NCBI GenBank assembly: GCA_032209605.1
Contig: JASFXZ010000026.1
Coordinates: forward strand, 496,001 to 560,000
Source of the DNA: Mactromeris polynyma
Lineage: Eukaryota; Mollusca; Bivalvia; Venerida; Mactridae
Reading direction: 5' to 3'
DNA: 64,000 bases
Of this stretch, positions 25,476 to 37,661 are shown in pieces; the stretch's first letter is position 1; every line of letters starts with the position of its first letter. Below the pieces are notes generated by a model, which worked only from the letters and a program-made list of their open reading frames with translations, did not search any database and was not told where the DNA came from. Both the position numbers and the translations under genes were made by a program.

Positions 25476-28324
25476 TTACACGTTATACAATGCCGATATT
25501 TCCTTCAAAAAGTCCTCACACAGAATCTCATGGGCGTCGTACCGTTCCCAGAGATCATCCACCTGGGTAGACATATGTCGATAGACCCCACGTCTATGTC
25601 TACCCTCCGTCTCCTCTGACACCAGCTGCAGCTGTAGTGTTACCAGCTTTGCCTCCTGCAACAGGAGGCTCAGCAGCACGTACAGCTGCAGCGACCCCCG
25701 ACCAGCCTTAAAATTCAGACGTCTATGCCAACCTGGAAATACACAAACAAACATATATCATACCATGTATCACATTATAGAGTGTATAAAAAAATTAAAG
25801 TCTCAAATTTCTATCCGTGTGTTACAGAAATATATATCATGGATATAGAATAAATAATATTCAGAAAAATAATATTGGATAAATAATAATATCTTACTCA
25901 TATTTAGATATATATATATGTATATATATAATTAATAAGCAATTAAAAAGAGATAAAGTAGGTTTTACACTCTTGACTAACCCTCAGTGTCGTTGTTTGT
26001 CCTTACTGGCTGGCGGTAAACCGACCACTCTTCAGTTGACCACAGGGAGCTGTCGATCCACTGGTCATTTACATAAGTAAACAAATCTGACATCTGTACC
26101 GAGCTCCCACTTGCTAGTTCCCTTAGTTTGTTGAAAGCTCTGCAGATATGCGGGCCGGGCAGGAATGGCAGAGCCAACAGCTTACGTATCAGCTGGTGTG
26201 CACCTTCCCTACGCTGATACGTAGTCTGTAGGCCCACCTCCTGCACCTTCCGCAGCACGGCCTGTGCCCAGTGGAAGCCACATCCACGGAGGGTTGTTCC
26301 TGGGAACAGCTCTCCCAGAGCCTGCCACAGACCTGTAAATACATGAAATAGAAATTCTCACTGTCATGAAACACTTAAAACTTATTAATGAATTTCATAA
26401 TATAACTATAATTTTATAATGATGTTCAACTTTATATTTTTCGTTGTAATGGGTTCTGACAGTTATGTTTAAACTATTTGACAACGAACTGTAATTCAAC
26501 GATCATAAAAGACAATAAAAATATGTAGACTTGCCAACTTCAAAATCCATGGAAAAACTCTCCACCACGGGAGCCTCATCCATAATCTCAATAATCTTCC
26601 CCAGCACCTGTGAATAAGAAATATTTTTTCATGAGAAACCAATAAAAATTAAATATATAACAAAGATGTAATAGTTATGAGTAGTTGTTCAATACACAAC
26701 CATAAAAGAATGGAATCACTCGCTTCACTCTGACAAATTATTATTGTTCTTACACCAGTATGCATGAAATACTACTTGTTGCTTAAGATGTAAATATTTC
26801 TCAATTCGCGTGCATACTTACTGCCACATAATCCTGTTTACGTCTTCGTGACATCAACACAAACAGCAGAGGCACCTGCTTCATAACATCGCCCTGTCGA
26901 ATGAAGGCATGGACCGACCACAGCTGAGTGAACGGCTTGTTCACTACACGGAAAGTTCCATCTAAATACCACTTCCTAGATCGCTGTAGGAGGGTCAGCT
27001 GGTCACTAGTGGCGAACAATAGATGACGGCCGTCACCCACCCTCACGTCGCCCACGAGAAACTCATCCTTGAGGAACTCTGTATTTACCTGAAAATACAT
27101 GAGTAAATTTGTTAAATGAATACTTACCGGATATGATTACGAAGTGGTAGTCGTCTTGTTATATAATTGTAATCACGGTAGCATATTTTTATTAGAATAT
27201 TTGTAGGTTCGATCCCGTATGCGGTGACAAAATGAAATTAAATAATTAAACATTATATCTTTAAATCGCCCGTAATACTATTCCAGGTATGTTGTACTGC
27301 ACTGTTCTGATATTATATGTGTAGTTTATATCATTATTAATTATTCATTAACAATAAATATACCTCAAAGTCTAAAGATGTTGGTTCCACTGGTCGTAAC
27401 TTTTGCCGGACTCTATTCATCTGGCGTATCAATGTAGACGGACGTGGAATATTAAAATCATTACAGGTGAACGTCGAAACCATCTGACTTTCAACGAAGC
27501 GTCCTGCAGGTGCGTACACATCACGGATGGCTTCTTGTCGGATCTGTAATAAAACGATTATCATGGAGATACATTTTTATAACTTCTTTTTTAACTTATT
27601 TTTTATAATATAAAATGATTATCCTGGAAATACATTTTTTTAAACATATCTATTTACGATCCCGGTACTGAAACCAAATAGTTACGAAGAACATTTTTAT
27701 CAATTAAATATTAAACATTCGAGATGTTATTCTTGTAAGCATGTATACATGCATATCTTACGTCTCTTTTCAGAACCACCTTCTTCAGCACCAGTGGGTC
27801 AGCAGGATGAGTGTGGACAGCTTTACCTCTCTTGAATGTATCTCCATGCTGCGTGACATTTGCATAGCATATATCACCTTTTCGTTTGACGCTGCAGCGC
27901 CACTGTACGCTGCATTTGGTTTCTCTCTGTAATCAAACATGGTTATATACAACATAATTATTGACGGATCAGTGTTGTATTAATAATTCTTATTCTTCTT
28001 TAAATATATCACTAATTAGAACACACATGATACAGTTATATATCTTTATTATAGTTGCAGCAAGACAAATTATTAAATTAGTAGAGTACGCACTGTATTC
28101 GGTGGCAAATGGTGAACATATCACTATTTATGAAATGGCCGGTATATCAATTAAGACCACTTAGTATACATATTTGATCCTACGAGAGTTATGATATACG
28201 CATACCTTTTTACAGTAAGAATACCCATCAGACGACACCAGTTTCCTCCTCTTCTATTACCTCATACACGACCTCGCACTGATCCTCTAACACAGTCTGC
28301 GACAGAACAGGCTCGCCAATTGAA
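25476..28324 (-). CDS. FLYWCH/MULE transposase-like gene, multi-exon
   Basis: Six exons can be joined with standard splice sites: 27762-27926, 27364-27543, 26822-27088, about 26545-26607, 25982-26332 and 25476-25732. A probable further upstream exon is at about 28241-28324. The predicted product is about 450 residues, close to what is usual for animal MULE transposases. A FLYWCH-type zinc finger lies at the N-terminus, followed by the MULE DDE core (DGTF, then MDFE), a C-x-F-H-W motif and the conserved C-terminal WSV...RTNND...GWH segment. The joined exons show no stop. The initiating Met exon was not found, and the boundary between exons 26545-26607 and 25982-26332 is ambiguous. The family moves DNA by cut-and-paste, and domesticated FLYWCH/MULE genes also exist. 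No terminal repeats could be assigned to it, so a host gene is possible. Confidence 0.85.
25982..26332 (-). CDS. MULE transposase C-terminal exon
   Basis: Encodes LFPGTTLRGCGFHWAQAVLR, with the C-x-F-H-W motif of MULE transposases, then a helical LIRKLLALPFLPG segment and the conserved EEWSVYRQPVRTNNDTEG end. It splices in phase 1 (GAG-G|GTTAGT) to the last exon, which begins GWHRRLNF and ends with a stop at 25476. Confidence 0.85.
26822..27088 (-). CDS. MULE DDE-core exon
   Basis: Eighty-nine codons, phase 0. The motif RKWYLDGTFRVVNKPFTQLW carries the first catalytic Asp, and VPLLFVLMSRRRKQDYVAV follows the usual beta-strand/helix order of this domain. The next small exon supplies MDFE with the second Asp. 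Acceptor TTTTCAG and donor GTAAGT are canonical. Confidence 0.88.
27762..27926 (-). CDS. FLYWCH zinc-finger exon of the MULE gene
   Basis: Fifty-five codons, phase 0 at both ends. They include W-R-C-S-V-K-R-K, then C-Y-A-N-V, then F-K-R-G-K-A-V-H-T-H-P, which gives the W-x-C...C...H-x-H spacing of FLYWCH fingers. These fingers bind DNA and are typical of the N-terminus of MULE-derived proteins. The donor GTAAGA and the acceptor TTACAG are both canonical. Confidence 0.85.
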
Positions 28325-28402
28325 CTGTTGAAAAGATTTGTAACAAAATATGTACATTGAACACACACAACAATATCGCTTATCAGATAAATCCAGTAGA
28401 TT

Positions 28403-28630
28403 GCAGATCGATATCGATGGAGCAGTCAATTTGTATTTTTCCGCAAATGATCAAAATAGTATCTTAAACCTAATTATCGACGAATATTCAAATGTTATGA
28501 TCACAATTATGTATTGCGGATCGATATCGATGGGGCTACTGCTCAGCAGTCAATTTTTAGTTTCCGCATATGATCAAAATAGTATCTTAAACCTAATTAT
28601 CGACGAATATTCAAATTTTACGATCACAAT
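28403..28630 (+). repeat. 113-bp tandem duplication
   Basis: GGATCGATATCGATGG plus AATAGTATCTTAAACCTAAT and ATCGACGAATATTCAAAT occur twice, about 113 bp apart. The open frame that spans the pair (28350-28769) is a consequence of the duplication and shows no domain. Confidence 0.8.
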
Positions 28631-28734
28631 TATGAATAATCTTAGAAGGGGAAAATACCTTTCCAAGTGTGCAGTAGTGTCAATTGTGACAAATCTCGTG
28701 ACGTCCAACGGAACAACTGAACGATCAGCATCTG

Positions 28735-28885
28735 GCTGGATGATACAAAAATGCCCATATTCATTCTGAGAGACTCAGGACAACTAAGCTAGGTATTTAT
28801 GTGCATTATGCTATGAAATTCCTTTAATTATATGCATGTTTGATCAATATTGGACAATAAATAATGATTTTAGGTATCTATGTGC
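28735..28885 (-). repeat. Inverted copy of the 196-bp repeat
   Basis: AAAATGCCCATATTCATTCT, GAGAGACTCAG and GGACAATAAATAATGATTTT are the reverse complement of the unit that is tandemly repeated immediately downstream. The junction at about 28885 makes a long imperfect palindrome just upstream of the MULE gene. Confidence 0.8.
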
Positions 28886-28897
28886 ATTGTACGTATT

Positions 28898-29785
28898 AAA
28901 CCCTAAAATCATTATTTATTGTCCAATGTTAATCAAACATGCATAAAATTAAAGGATTTTCATATAACAATGCACATAGATACCTAACTTAGTTGTTCTG
29001 AGTCTCTCAGAATGAATATGGTAATTTTTGTATGACAGATTTCAATAAAACCCAAAGAAATTCAGTTTATCCAGTTATTTTGACAGACATTATTAACCCC
29101 TAAAATCATTATTTATTGTCCAATATTGATCAAACATTCATATAATTAAAGCATTTTCATAGTACAATGCACTTAGATACCTAACTTAGTTGTTCTGAGT
29201 CTCTCAGAATGAATATGGGCATTTTTGTATGACAGATGTCAATAAAACACAAAGAAATTCAGTTTATCCGGTTATTTCGACAGACAGTTTAACCCCTAAA
29301 ATCATTATTTATTGTCCAATATTTATCAAATATGCATATAATAAAAGGATTTTCATAGTACTATGCACATAGATACCTAACTTAGTTGCTCTGAGTCTCT
29401 CAGAATGAATATGGGCGTTTTTGTATGACAGATGTCAATAAAAACCAAAGAAAGTCAGTTTATCCAGTTATTTTGACAGACATATTAACCCCTAAAATCA
29501 TTATTTATTGTCCAATATTGATCAAACATGCATATAATTAAAGGAATTTCATAGTACAATGCACATAGATACCTAACTTAGTTGCTCTGAGTCTCTCAGA
29601 ATGAATATGGGCATTTTTGTATGACAGATGTCAATGAAAACCAAAGAAATTCAGTTTATCCAGTTATTTCAACAGACATATTAACCCCTAAAATCATTAT
29701 TTATTGTCCAATATTGATCAAACATGCATATAATTAAAGGATTTTCATAGTACAATGCTCATAGATACCTAACTTAGATGTTTTG
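28898..29785 (+). repeat. 196-bp tandem array, about 4.5 units
   Basis: CCCTAAAATCATTATTTATT occurs at 28901, 29098, 29294, 29490 and 29686, a period of 196-197 bp. Each unit also carries ACATAGATACCTAACTTAG and TCTCAGAATGAATATG. Units differ by only a few substitutions, so the array is young. It may be a subterminal or terminal repeat of the adjacent MULE element, but no matching left end was found beyond 25.4 kb. Confidence 0.9.
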
Positions 29786-29786
29786 T

Positions 29787-31235
29787 GAAATGAAATTATG
29801 TGGTTCATGTGGATGTCAGTACATGTACTTTATTGCTAGATGCATCCTCGAGTGACCAAAAATGATGATTCTCTTCACTTTAACAAAATGCGTCTACAAT
29901 TATAAAACTATCAGTCTCGAGTTGTGTAGTGCTGTCCAGTTCATTTTTGTAAAACTAGCATCAATTGACAGATCAGCATTGAAAAGAACCAATATGGTCA
30001 ACTTCGAATATAGTATTGCTTGTAATTCACTTTTTAATTATAAAACACAAACAAACTGTAAGTTAACAACTTTTATTTCCCAACAGGAGGCATTCAATTC
30101 ACATTTAAAGACATCCGATACCACAACTTTTCATGCAAACTACTGCACTTTGCATTATATTATTACAGCAAACATATGGTGTTTTTTTTTAATACCGTAA
30201 CATGTATACTGTTCATTCATAACATAAATTGATTTATCAAGCTTTCGGTCAGTTTAAGACAATTACAACAAATTAACATTGCCATAATTATATATAAAAC
30301 AATAATGCACCATGTTATTGTGAAGTTTGTATCTTTCATCAAACAAGCAAGCCTCAAACCTACTGGTTTTATTGGCCCACAATTAAAGCCATACATATTT
30401 GGTAAACATATAAAAAGAATTAATGAAGAAATGAAGATATAACAGTGTAAATACTGTTAAATATATAATTTTTTATAATATAGGGGACAATACTATTGTG
30501 TCTCATGACCCAATAAAGCTCCGGAGAGCATATGTCCAAAAATGATATAAAAGTTTATGTTTTGGCAATGTAGTCATTATTTCGTTTAATTTCCTCCAAG
30601 TTGGAGAGCAGAACAGTATATACAGTTTAACAAAACAAAACAAACATTATTTACTAATATCAACGGAACAAATATCAATGTATATATGATGAATGTACAC
30701 GTAGTATATTCCTGAGACTAGGGATTAAATATTTTAAACATGAATACATGCATCGGTTATAAAAAAGAATGGTTAAATAGGCACATATTGTCCAAGTTTT
30801 AAATAATGTTAAGTCTAGACATCTTTTGAATTAAGAATAACCAATTAGCTTGGGAAAAAATTCCTGTAAACACACTTTTGTCTTTCCGAAAACGAAACAA
30901 AGACAGTAGTATGACGTACAACGTGATTGAATTTAAGCTTAAATTGATTAGAGCCTGACTGAAATGGAAAGAAGGGCAGTAGCAAAACACTATGTAAACC
31001 TTAACAAGGTAAGGTACCTTAAGTGCAATGCTTACTTTACTTTTATTCCTCCAGTATTGAAGATCAAAACATATATACACATATTTCATACAGTGTGAAT
31101 GGTTTGCATTATACATAACTCTAATAATAAATATCTTACCACATAGATAAGTATGCATTAGTATACACAGCAACAATAATCAAGTATTGATAACCATAAT
31201 GTATGCGATTCTGTATATGTCCACGAGTCTGTATG
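29787..31235. other. No gene seen
   Basis: AT-rich DNA with short frames lacking motifs. It lies between the 196-bp array and the 3' side of the LINE, whose exact 3' end cannot be fixed but probably lies between about 31150 and 31450. Confidence 0.4.
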
Positions 31236-31300
31236 TCTGTGTGCGTGTTTGTGTGTGTGTGTAATGCGTGTTCGTGCGTGGGTGGGTACGTGCGTGCATG
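31236..31300. repeat. GT-rich microsatellite
   Basis: GTGTGCGTGTTTGTGTGTGT followed by GCGTG/GGTACGTGCGTGC. It lies about 150-200 bp downstream of the LINE C-terminal stop codon on the LINE strand and could be the LINE's simple-repeat 3' tail. Confidence 0.55.
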
Positions 31301-31449
31301 TGTATGTATCCAATATCATGTTTAAGATATTACATGTCACTTAAAGCTTACCTTATCGAAACGAAATGTAAGGCAAAACAAGTTATCTACAGATACATGA
31401 TGATGGCAATTGCCCATAGTAAAGCAAGCTTATTGACTATTAATAGTAT

Positions 31450-34104
31450 TCAAACAAGCTTTCGCACAGCTAAATCTATATGTACATTATGTAATGCAAC
31501 ACCATTATTACTAACAGCGAGACTCAAAATTAACCTACACTGGTCTATTGTACTCATATATATAAGTTTACCATACTCGCTATATCCAACACGGTCTATT
31601 ACTGAATTCCACAGTTCTGTATGGTCATTGCCTACACAATAATATAGCCAATGAACCTCCATATTATCCGTAAGTAATAAACATTTCCGACACCGCTGTA
31701 TGTATTGTCTAGATGCAAACTTCATGACTACACCAAGAACTCGTCTGCATGTACGCGATAAGGAAGGGCTGTTCTTACAGACATGCCACATGGGGGAACA
31801 GCGGTTTTTATCAACAACGCTAGGAAGCAACCAGTTGTTTTCGCCCTGCCCTGTATCTTCTAGCATTCTGGTCTGACAAGGAAACACCACATTCCGTCGG
31901 AGTATTCCATTCCATGCAGTTTTTGTCGGGAAAGTCGCATCCTGTATATACATATAAATATGATCTGCCAACCAGTATTTGTTCAAGTCTGTAAATATCA
32001 GGAATAAAACCTGAAGATTGTCTGTCACCATTAACAAATCGTAGTAATCTATGCACAAAAACTGAATTGGCAAGGTAGTCACATGATAGTTTACACAGTT
32101 GTCCTAATAGTTGAAGCTTCTTGAAATCAATTAATGTCTCTATTGCGACCAGATTTAAACATGTTAGAGAAAGATTAGTACTAGTGCTCTGTACGAACTG
32201 TTGCATGTGTTTAATGCAGAAGCGATGGGCCCTCTCTAGTTTATTGATATCCTTGTCGGAATACGATGACAAAAAATCACATCCGTACAACGCCTTAAGC
32301 TTAGGTAGTACAACAGATTCGTACACTCAACAAAATTCCTAATCGGTCACTTTATATTGTATTATTATTTTTCTAATAATGCATGTATTCACACAAAATT
32401 TCACATACCGATATTTGAACAGGTAATGCAGCGAATTATTGATTTTTTTAGCCGGCTCGCTATGAAATTAATCGTATTAGGCGTATTGACGTTTATAGCA
32501 CGTTTTGCACGTGCGGGGCATGGACACATATTTGCACGTGTTCGTGAACACTTTTGTCATTGCTTTTTGAAAAACACAAAACATGGTGATAATGACTGAA
32601 GAAGAACGCGCCCGAGCCGTCGGAATGATACAGGCCGGAACTCATTTACGACAGTAGGGTTTTATTTTTTGAAATTTTATAAGAATATTGACATTATTTG
32701 TTTGTAGCCATTATGTTGGTGGTTATTTCCGTTTTCAACTTATTTCAGATGGCAAGAACCTTCAGTATAATGGCTACAAACAAATTAGTCAATATTCTTC
32801 TGAAATTTCAAAAAATAAAACCCACCTGTCGTAAATGAGTTCCGGCCTGTATCATTCCGACGGCTCGGGCGCGTTCTTCTTCAGTCATTCTCACCATGTT
32901 TTGTGTTTTTCAAAAAGGATTTTCATCAGCAATGACAAAAGTGTACACGAACACGCGCAAATATGTGTCCATGCCCCGCACGTGCAAAACGTGCTATAAA
33001 CGTCAATACGCCTAATACGATTAATTTCATAGCGAGCCGGCTAAAAAAATCAATAATTCGCTGCATTACCTGTTCAAATATCGGTATGTGAAATTTTGTG
33101 TGAATACATGCATTATTAGAAAAATAATAATACAATATAAAGTGACCGATTAGGAATTTTGTTGAGTGTATATGGTTCTAGTTGTGATCGGATTCACTGA
33201 TGCCGTATCAATACCACTGGTTACAACACTGAAGTAGGTTCCACGTAACTTGGTACACGCCTCCTGTATGCTTATTTTAGTAGATAACGCATCAGAACAC
33301 GTGATACCTAGATGACAATAGCTATCACTTTCATCGATTGTTTCTGGTCCAATTGTAAATATACAATTGTCTCCCTTGGATAATCGGTCATTAAACACAA
33401 CCACTTTACATTTAGCAGCGTTGTAAAAATATCTCCATTTCCGAGAATAGCTCCAACAAATCTCCAACATTCTGTCCATGCCTGATTTTGAGAATGAAAC
33501 CAACGCCATGTCATCTGCGACTGTTAGTGAACATATCGATCTCTTATACATACAGAATCCAAACTCACTGGCTTCTAGTTCATCTATATAAAGTCCGGTA
33601 ATAAACACGAGGTACATGAGCGGTGAGCTTTTCCCGCCTTGTCGTGTACCTTGTAACACTGGAAATTCTGCGGATACCAAACCTTGGCATTTGACGCGGC
33701 TCATAGAATTGTTGTACATTTCTCGTATTGCTAGAAGTGTAGTGGCATCAACATTGTACTCGATCAGTTTGTAAAATAATCCAGAATGCCATACATGGTC
33801 AAATGCTTGTTTGCCGTCGAGAAAACACGTATACACTTTGGACGACTGCTCAAAACCGTAGTACATGCATTCCCGGAGCTGAAATGAACTCATCATGCAG
33901 CCAAGGCCGCGCTGAAAACCTCCTTGCTGTTTGTTGATTTTCAGTAATAAAGTCTCTTGACATCGGTTAAGCAAGACAATTTCATACACTTTTAACAAAA
34001 TAGATGACAATGTTATAGCGCGATAGTTGTTTGGGTTATCTTACGTTTTCTACCACATTTATGTAATGTGATAATAACCCCTCTTTTCATGCGATCGGGA
34101 ATAT
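31450..34104 (-). pseudogene. LINE copy A, 3' half: reverse transcriptase and C-terminus
   Basis: On the minus strand the RT fingers/palm begin at IPDRMKRGVIITLHK near 34097, continue after a one-base frameshift near 34042 (DNPNNYRAITLSSILLKVYE), and contain motif A FLDGKQAFDHVW, motif B QGTRQGGKSSPLMY and motif C TVADDMAL. The coding sequence is interrupted by a foldback MITE at 32324-33168 and resumes exactly in frame (RTIY/ESVVLP). A further frameshift lies near 31985. A Cys/His-containing C-terminus ends at 31450. This is a decayed non-LTR retrotransposon, perhaps of the CR1/Jockey side of the tree. Its upstream half is displaced to 61.1-62.7 kb by the giant insertion. Confidence 0.88.
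32324..33168. mobile_element. Complete 845-bp foldback Tc1/mariner-type MITE
   Basis: The two arms of roughly 370 bp are near-perfect inverted repeats starting CACTCAACAAAATTCCTAAT, with a short loop between (about 32705-32785). TA at 32322-32323 and 33169-33170 is the target duplication. Removing the element restores the LINE frame (ACC ATA TA|C GAA). Each arm holds the same putative transposase N-terminus, reading inward from ATG at 32583 on the plus strand and from about 32898 on the minus strand (EEERARAVGMIQAG). In the right arm this is followed by a CAG|GTGGGT splice-like donor. It therefore looks like two 5' ends of an autonomous element joined head to head. Confidence 0.93.
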
Positions 34105-34195
34105 ATGGAAGCGTCCAGGTGCCAAAGTGAAAAATATTTCCCAGTATACTATCTCCTAATTAGGAGATACTAACTCATAATTATGACTTACTAAG
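34105..34195 (+). repeat. Left terminal inverted repeat of the giant element
   Basis: About 90 bp. The outer 57 bp match the right end (AAAGTGAAAAATATTTCCCA versus ...TTTTCCA). Inside this come two to three degenerate copies of the TATCTCCTAATTATGAGTTAG motif that is expanded at the other end. The HECT gene start codon is at 34253. Confidence 0.9.
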
Positions 34196-34252
34196 TCGCA
34201 ATTATTACATTGGCTACTGCAGGATTACATCCCTTTGTGTCACAACGCCAAA

Positions 34253-34345
34253 ATGGCGGAAAAGTTAGACGATTCAGCATTCAGTAATTTTCTCATCAGT
34301 AGGGGGATACCCGAAAGGGATATTAATCGATTAATCGAGGAAAAG
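34253..34345 (+). CDS. HECT gene exon 1 (start)
   Basis: Thirty-one codons from ATG (MAEKLDD...FLISRGIPERDINRLIEEK), ending at a strong GTGAGC donor. An in-frame upstream ATG at 34235 is possible, but AAAATGGCG at 34253 is the better context. It joins in phase 0 to 36944, giving a continuous helical-looking segment (RLIEEK-IDEETL). Confidence 0.75.
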
Positions 34346-35444
34346 GTGAGCGTTTTAGAGTTTAAATCATATCAACTCGTAATAGGGAAACGTTACATTT
34401 TCGCTACATCTATTCTGTTTATTATTGATGGATTCGTACTCGGACACGTTTAACCACGCGAGGTTTCGGATCGAAACTCGTTCACCCTTAATTTGGCTAA
34501 ATGTTCGAAGGTGCGAACTTTGAAACTATTTTTCTGAAAAACATACTATCATTTTCATTGATGGATCCAATAGATTTATAAACTTGTGAATTTGATGCGT
34601 TATTAACATACCGGTCTGTGCGCTTGGGATGATTGATAATTGATTAATGAAAATTTGAGAGCTATAAAATAATAGGCTTTTAATATTTTCATTCCTCTAC
34701 ATTCTTGATGACTTACTTATTTAAACACAAAGTTTATAACATGTTCTTTTCATGCTCAAAAAGTATTCTCATTTGCTCTAAATCCAACTTCAATCAGCTG
34801 GCAGACATTCTGAAAAAGTGCCCGACAGTCTGATCTGACTGGTGATTTTTCAGTTGGTCCTGTGAAAAATTAAGTTTTGCCTGGCCGAATGTCAGACAGC
34901 ATTTCGACCAACAGTATTGGCAAATTTAGAGGAAGAACCCTTGGAAATAATAAACTTCATATCTCCCTACCAATAATACTTATGCAATCTATTTCAAAAT
35001 GTCTTAACTTATGTTATTACAACAATTTGTCACTGCAGTTACAATCAAAATTAGATCAACATGTGCAAATATAAAAAAAAAATTCGGTCCGGTGAAAACT
35101 TATTGGAACCTGTGATTTTTGCAAATGTTAAAATAATATTATTTATATTTAAGTAAAATATGTTTGTTTGAACGGTGCTAAATCCATAGCAAACTGTATA
35201 ACATAACCCATGTAACAGTACATGAGCACATAGTATTAAACACAAAGTAACAATGAATAATGTATATAAAAATGGTAAAACATATATAGACACAAAGGTA
35301 AAGAAGAATGGGGGGCACCGCCTTGGAACGGTCACTTTCGATAAGGCCGAAACCTCATGAGAAGTGGGGGATTAAACCGGTTTTTCGCTCATAAAGAGAA
35401 ATCCCTAAGTCATACTGGAACTGGTTCAAAAACTAGGTATACAT

Positions 35445-35779
35445 AGTTCCCACATCTACAATATTTACCTCCCTTGTTCTGAATTGTCGGCCATTTGATA
35501 GGCAAATTTCCTTTAAGTTTATTGGGAATATAATGTAAATGATGATAAAACTAATCTGATAAATCAAAAATAACTTATTCATTATGCTCATGTTGGCATT
35601 TGACTCAGTAAGTTGAAGAGAAAGTGGTTGTGACATGCAAATTCTTTTGGTATTTTCTCAGTTATCACATTTTTGGAAATTACCCCTAAAGGACTTATAA
35701 ATCAGTTTTGCCTATCAAAATGGCCGACAGTAAAGGACAAGGGAGGTAAATATTGTAGATGTTACATCATGTAGGAACT
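35445..35779. mobile_element. MITE in HECT intron 1
   Basis: AGTTCCCACATCTACAATAT plus TTACCTCCCTTGT...GGCCATTTGATAGGCAAA at the left is mirrored at 35707-35779 (TTTGCCTATCAAAATGGCC ... GGGAGGTAAATATTGTAG). The inverted arms are about 60 bp around a 200-bp AT-rich core. Confidence 0.75.
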
Positions 35780-36516
35780 GTGTATTGACTGAAAGGAACT
35801 CCAAACCCTACATGTATATGTATGGTTAGACATCTGTATTTGTCTATAAAATATTAGGTCACACAGAAGTCTTCAAATATTTTACAAGAGAAACTTAGAT
35901 ACATGTACCAGTGTTTAAATAACATGTTGACTTTTTATAAAAAAGATATAATCTGCTGGATAAGACATACAAATTAACAAATCCATTCACTGCATGCTGT
36001 CTGGCTGCTACACCTAGACCCTTTTGAACTTGGCAGCAATGCTGTACAGGACATGAACTTATGCACCTGAAATATCATAGTATTAGCAGGGTTGCAGCCC
36101 TTGAATGATCTAAAATTGGCAATTTTAAATATATGTAATTGGTGAATGTGTGTATAGCCTAACATTTTTAATTTGATGCACAGGTGGTTTGGTATTACTG
36201 TTTATGAGGTCGCCCGTCGCCGCGCACATTTTATAATGCACTTTATGGTATTTTGGTCGACCCGGTATGTCCCCCGCACACCATAAATAGACTTTTTGAA
36301 ACCGAAGGGGGAAATTTACCTGCCAGTATAGCAGTATAGATCAAACAGACAATTTTTGAAGCCAAAGACGGTTACTGCACAGTGCTAATGAGACCTATCG
36401 TACAGTTACCATTTTCCTGGCACCTAACCAGTACTTTCCTGGAATCTACCCAGTACTTTCCTGGTTACATGCCAGTACTATGTTAGGTGGGAAACACTGA
36501 AAAGTATTTCTGTTTT

Positions 36517-36597
36517 ATCCGGCGAGACGAGGGATCGAACCCACGACCTTCGGATTCGTAGTCAGCAGCGTTAACCACTGAGCCACAGGGCCACCTA
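36517..36597 (-). repeat. tRNA-derived SINE head
   Basis: The minus strand reads GGCCCTGTGGCTCAGTGG (box A) then GTGGGTTCGATCCCTCG (box B), with an intervening tRNA-sized spacer. It lies in HECT intron 1 and no functional acceptor stem is evident. Confidence 0.65.
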
Positions 36598-36943
36598 ATA
36601 TTTGATGCACAATTAACAGTGTCAGTAATAAGTAGGTGTGAGAGCAACGGCCTTACAAAGTGTGATCACCTTGACAACCGCATTATACTAGTATTGCGTA
36701 TTTTGTGGTCGAAAATCTCTGATTAGTAACCCAAACTGACACAATGGTCTTATCATAGGGCTATACAAAGGAATGGATAAAGCATCTGGTATCAGGGATG
36801 CAATGGTTTTCACTTTGTGTTATTGTCAATACTAGGACCATTGGTTCAAACCCATGCTCTGCATGACAATGGTCATATGATGATCTGACAGGAAAGTATA
36901 GAAAGCAGTTAGATCCTTCTAACCATTTTTGTAATATTTTCAG

Positions 36944-37607
36944 ATTGACGAAGAAACGTTATCGAACATCGATGATACTACTCTGTCTCAATATATTCCG
37001 AAATTAGGGGACAGGGTTGCCCTAAAGATGTTTTGTCAAGAACAGCAAGAGAAAAGTAAAAAGAAAAAAACCAAAAGGTCAAGACTTTTTGAAATTTTAA
37101 AGACAAAAATGGAGACCAGTGAAGAAAAACACACTTGTAACATGAGGCCAGAGACTAGAAAAGCCAGGAAACCAAGTAGGAAAGTTGAAATTGGATGGAT
37201 ATATATAACAGAAAGCAGGTGCGGAAAAGATCAGGAGGTGGAACAAGAAAATTAGATGTCCCAATAAAGGCAGTAAAAGAAGATTTGATCACGATTGCCA
37301 AAGACTTATTCTTTCCAGACGGGTTGTCACCAAGGGGAAATGTTGAGGACTTTGAATTTGATATTTTAGACTTTAAGGAAACACCACTACCTATCAACAC
37401 AACAGTAAATGACTGTTATGACAAATTTAAAACAGGCCTGGTTACATTTTATTTGAGTACATGTACCTGCCCAGATACAGATTTACCAGACTTGGGGATA
37501 CCTGATACTGCCACAGAGGAACAAGCAGACCCTCTACAGAGTATACCAGACTTCTTTGATGATACAACAGACATGGAATGGAGTTGATGAATTATTCGTT
37601 TGGACAG
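36944..37607 (+). pseudogene. HECT gene exon 2 with frameshift
   Basis: Opens IDEETLSNIDDTTLSQYIPK, has a Lys-rich stretch (EKSKKKKTKRSR), then RKPSRKVEIGW. At the run ATATATATA (about 37198-37207) the frame changes: the continuing sequence (NRKQVRKRSGGGTRKLDVP, then an acidic LDFKETPLPINTT region) is in the next frame. This is consistent with a 2-bp gain in the AT run. The exon probably ends at CAG|GTAAAA (37607), but that end is again in a different frame from the acidic region. Confidence 0.65.
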
Positions 37608-37661
37608 GTAAAAAGATAAATTATTCTTATAAGTAATTTGTTTGAAATAAGTGCACTGCTA

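Noticed and set aside
29862..30200. 112-codon plus-strand frame
   Set aside because: No homology or domain recognised and no splice context. Probably chance.
30799..31176. 125-codon minus-strand frame
   Set aside because: AT-rich composition, no motif, and overlapping low-complexity sequence. Not supported as a gene.
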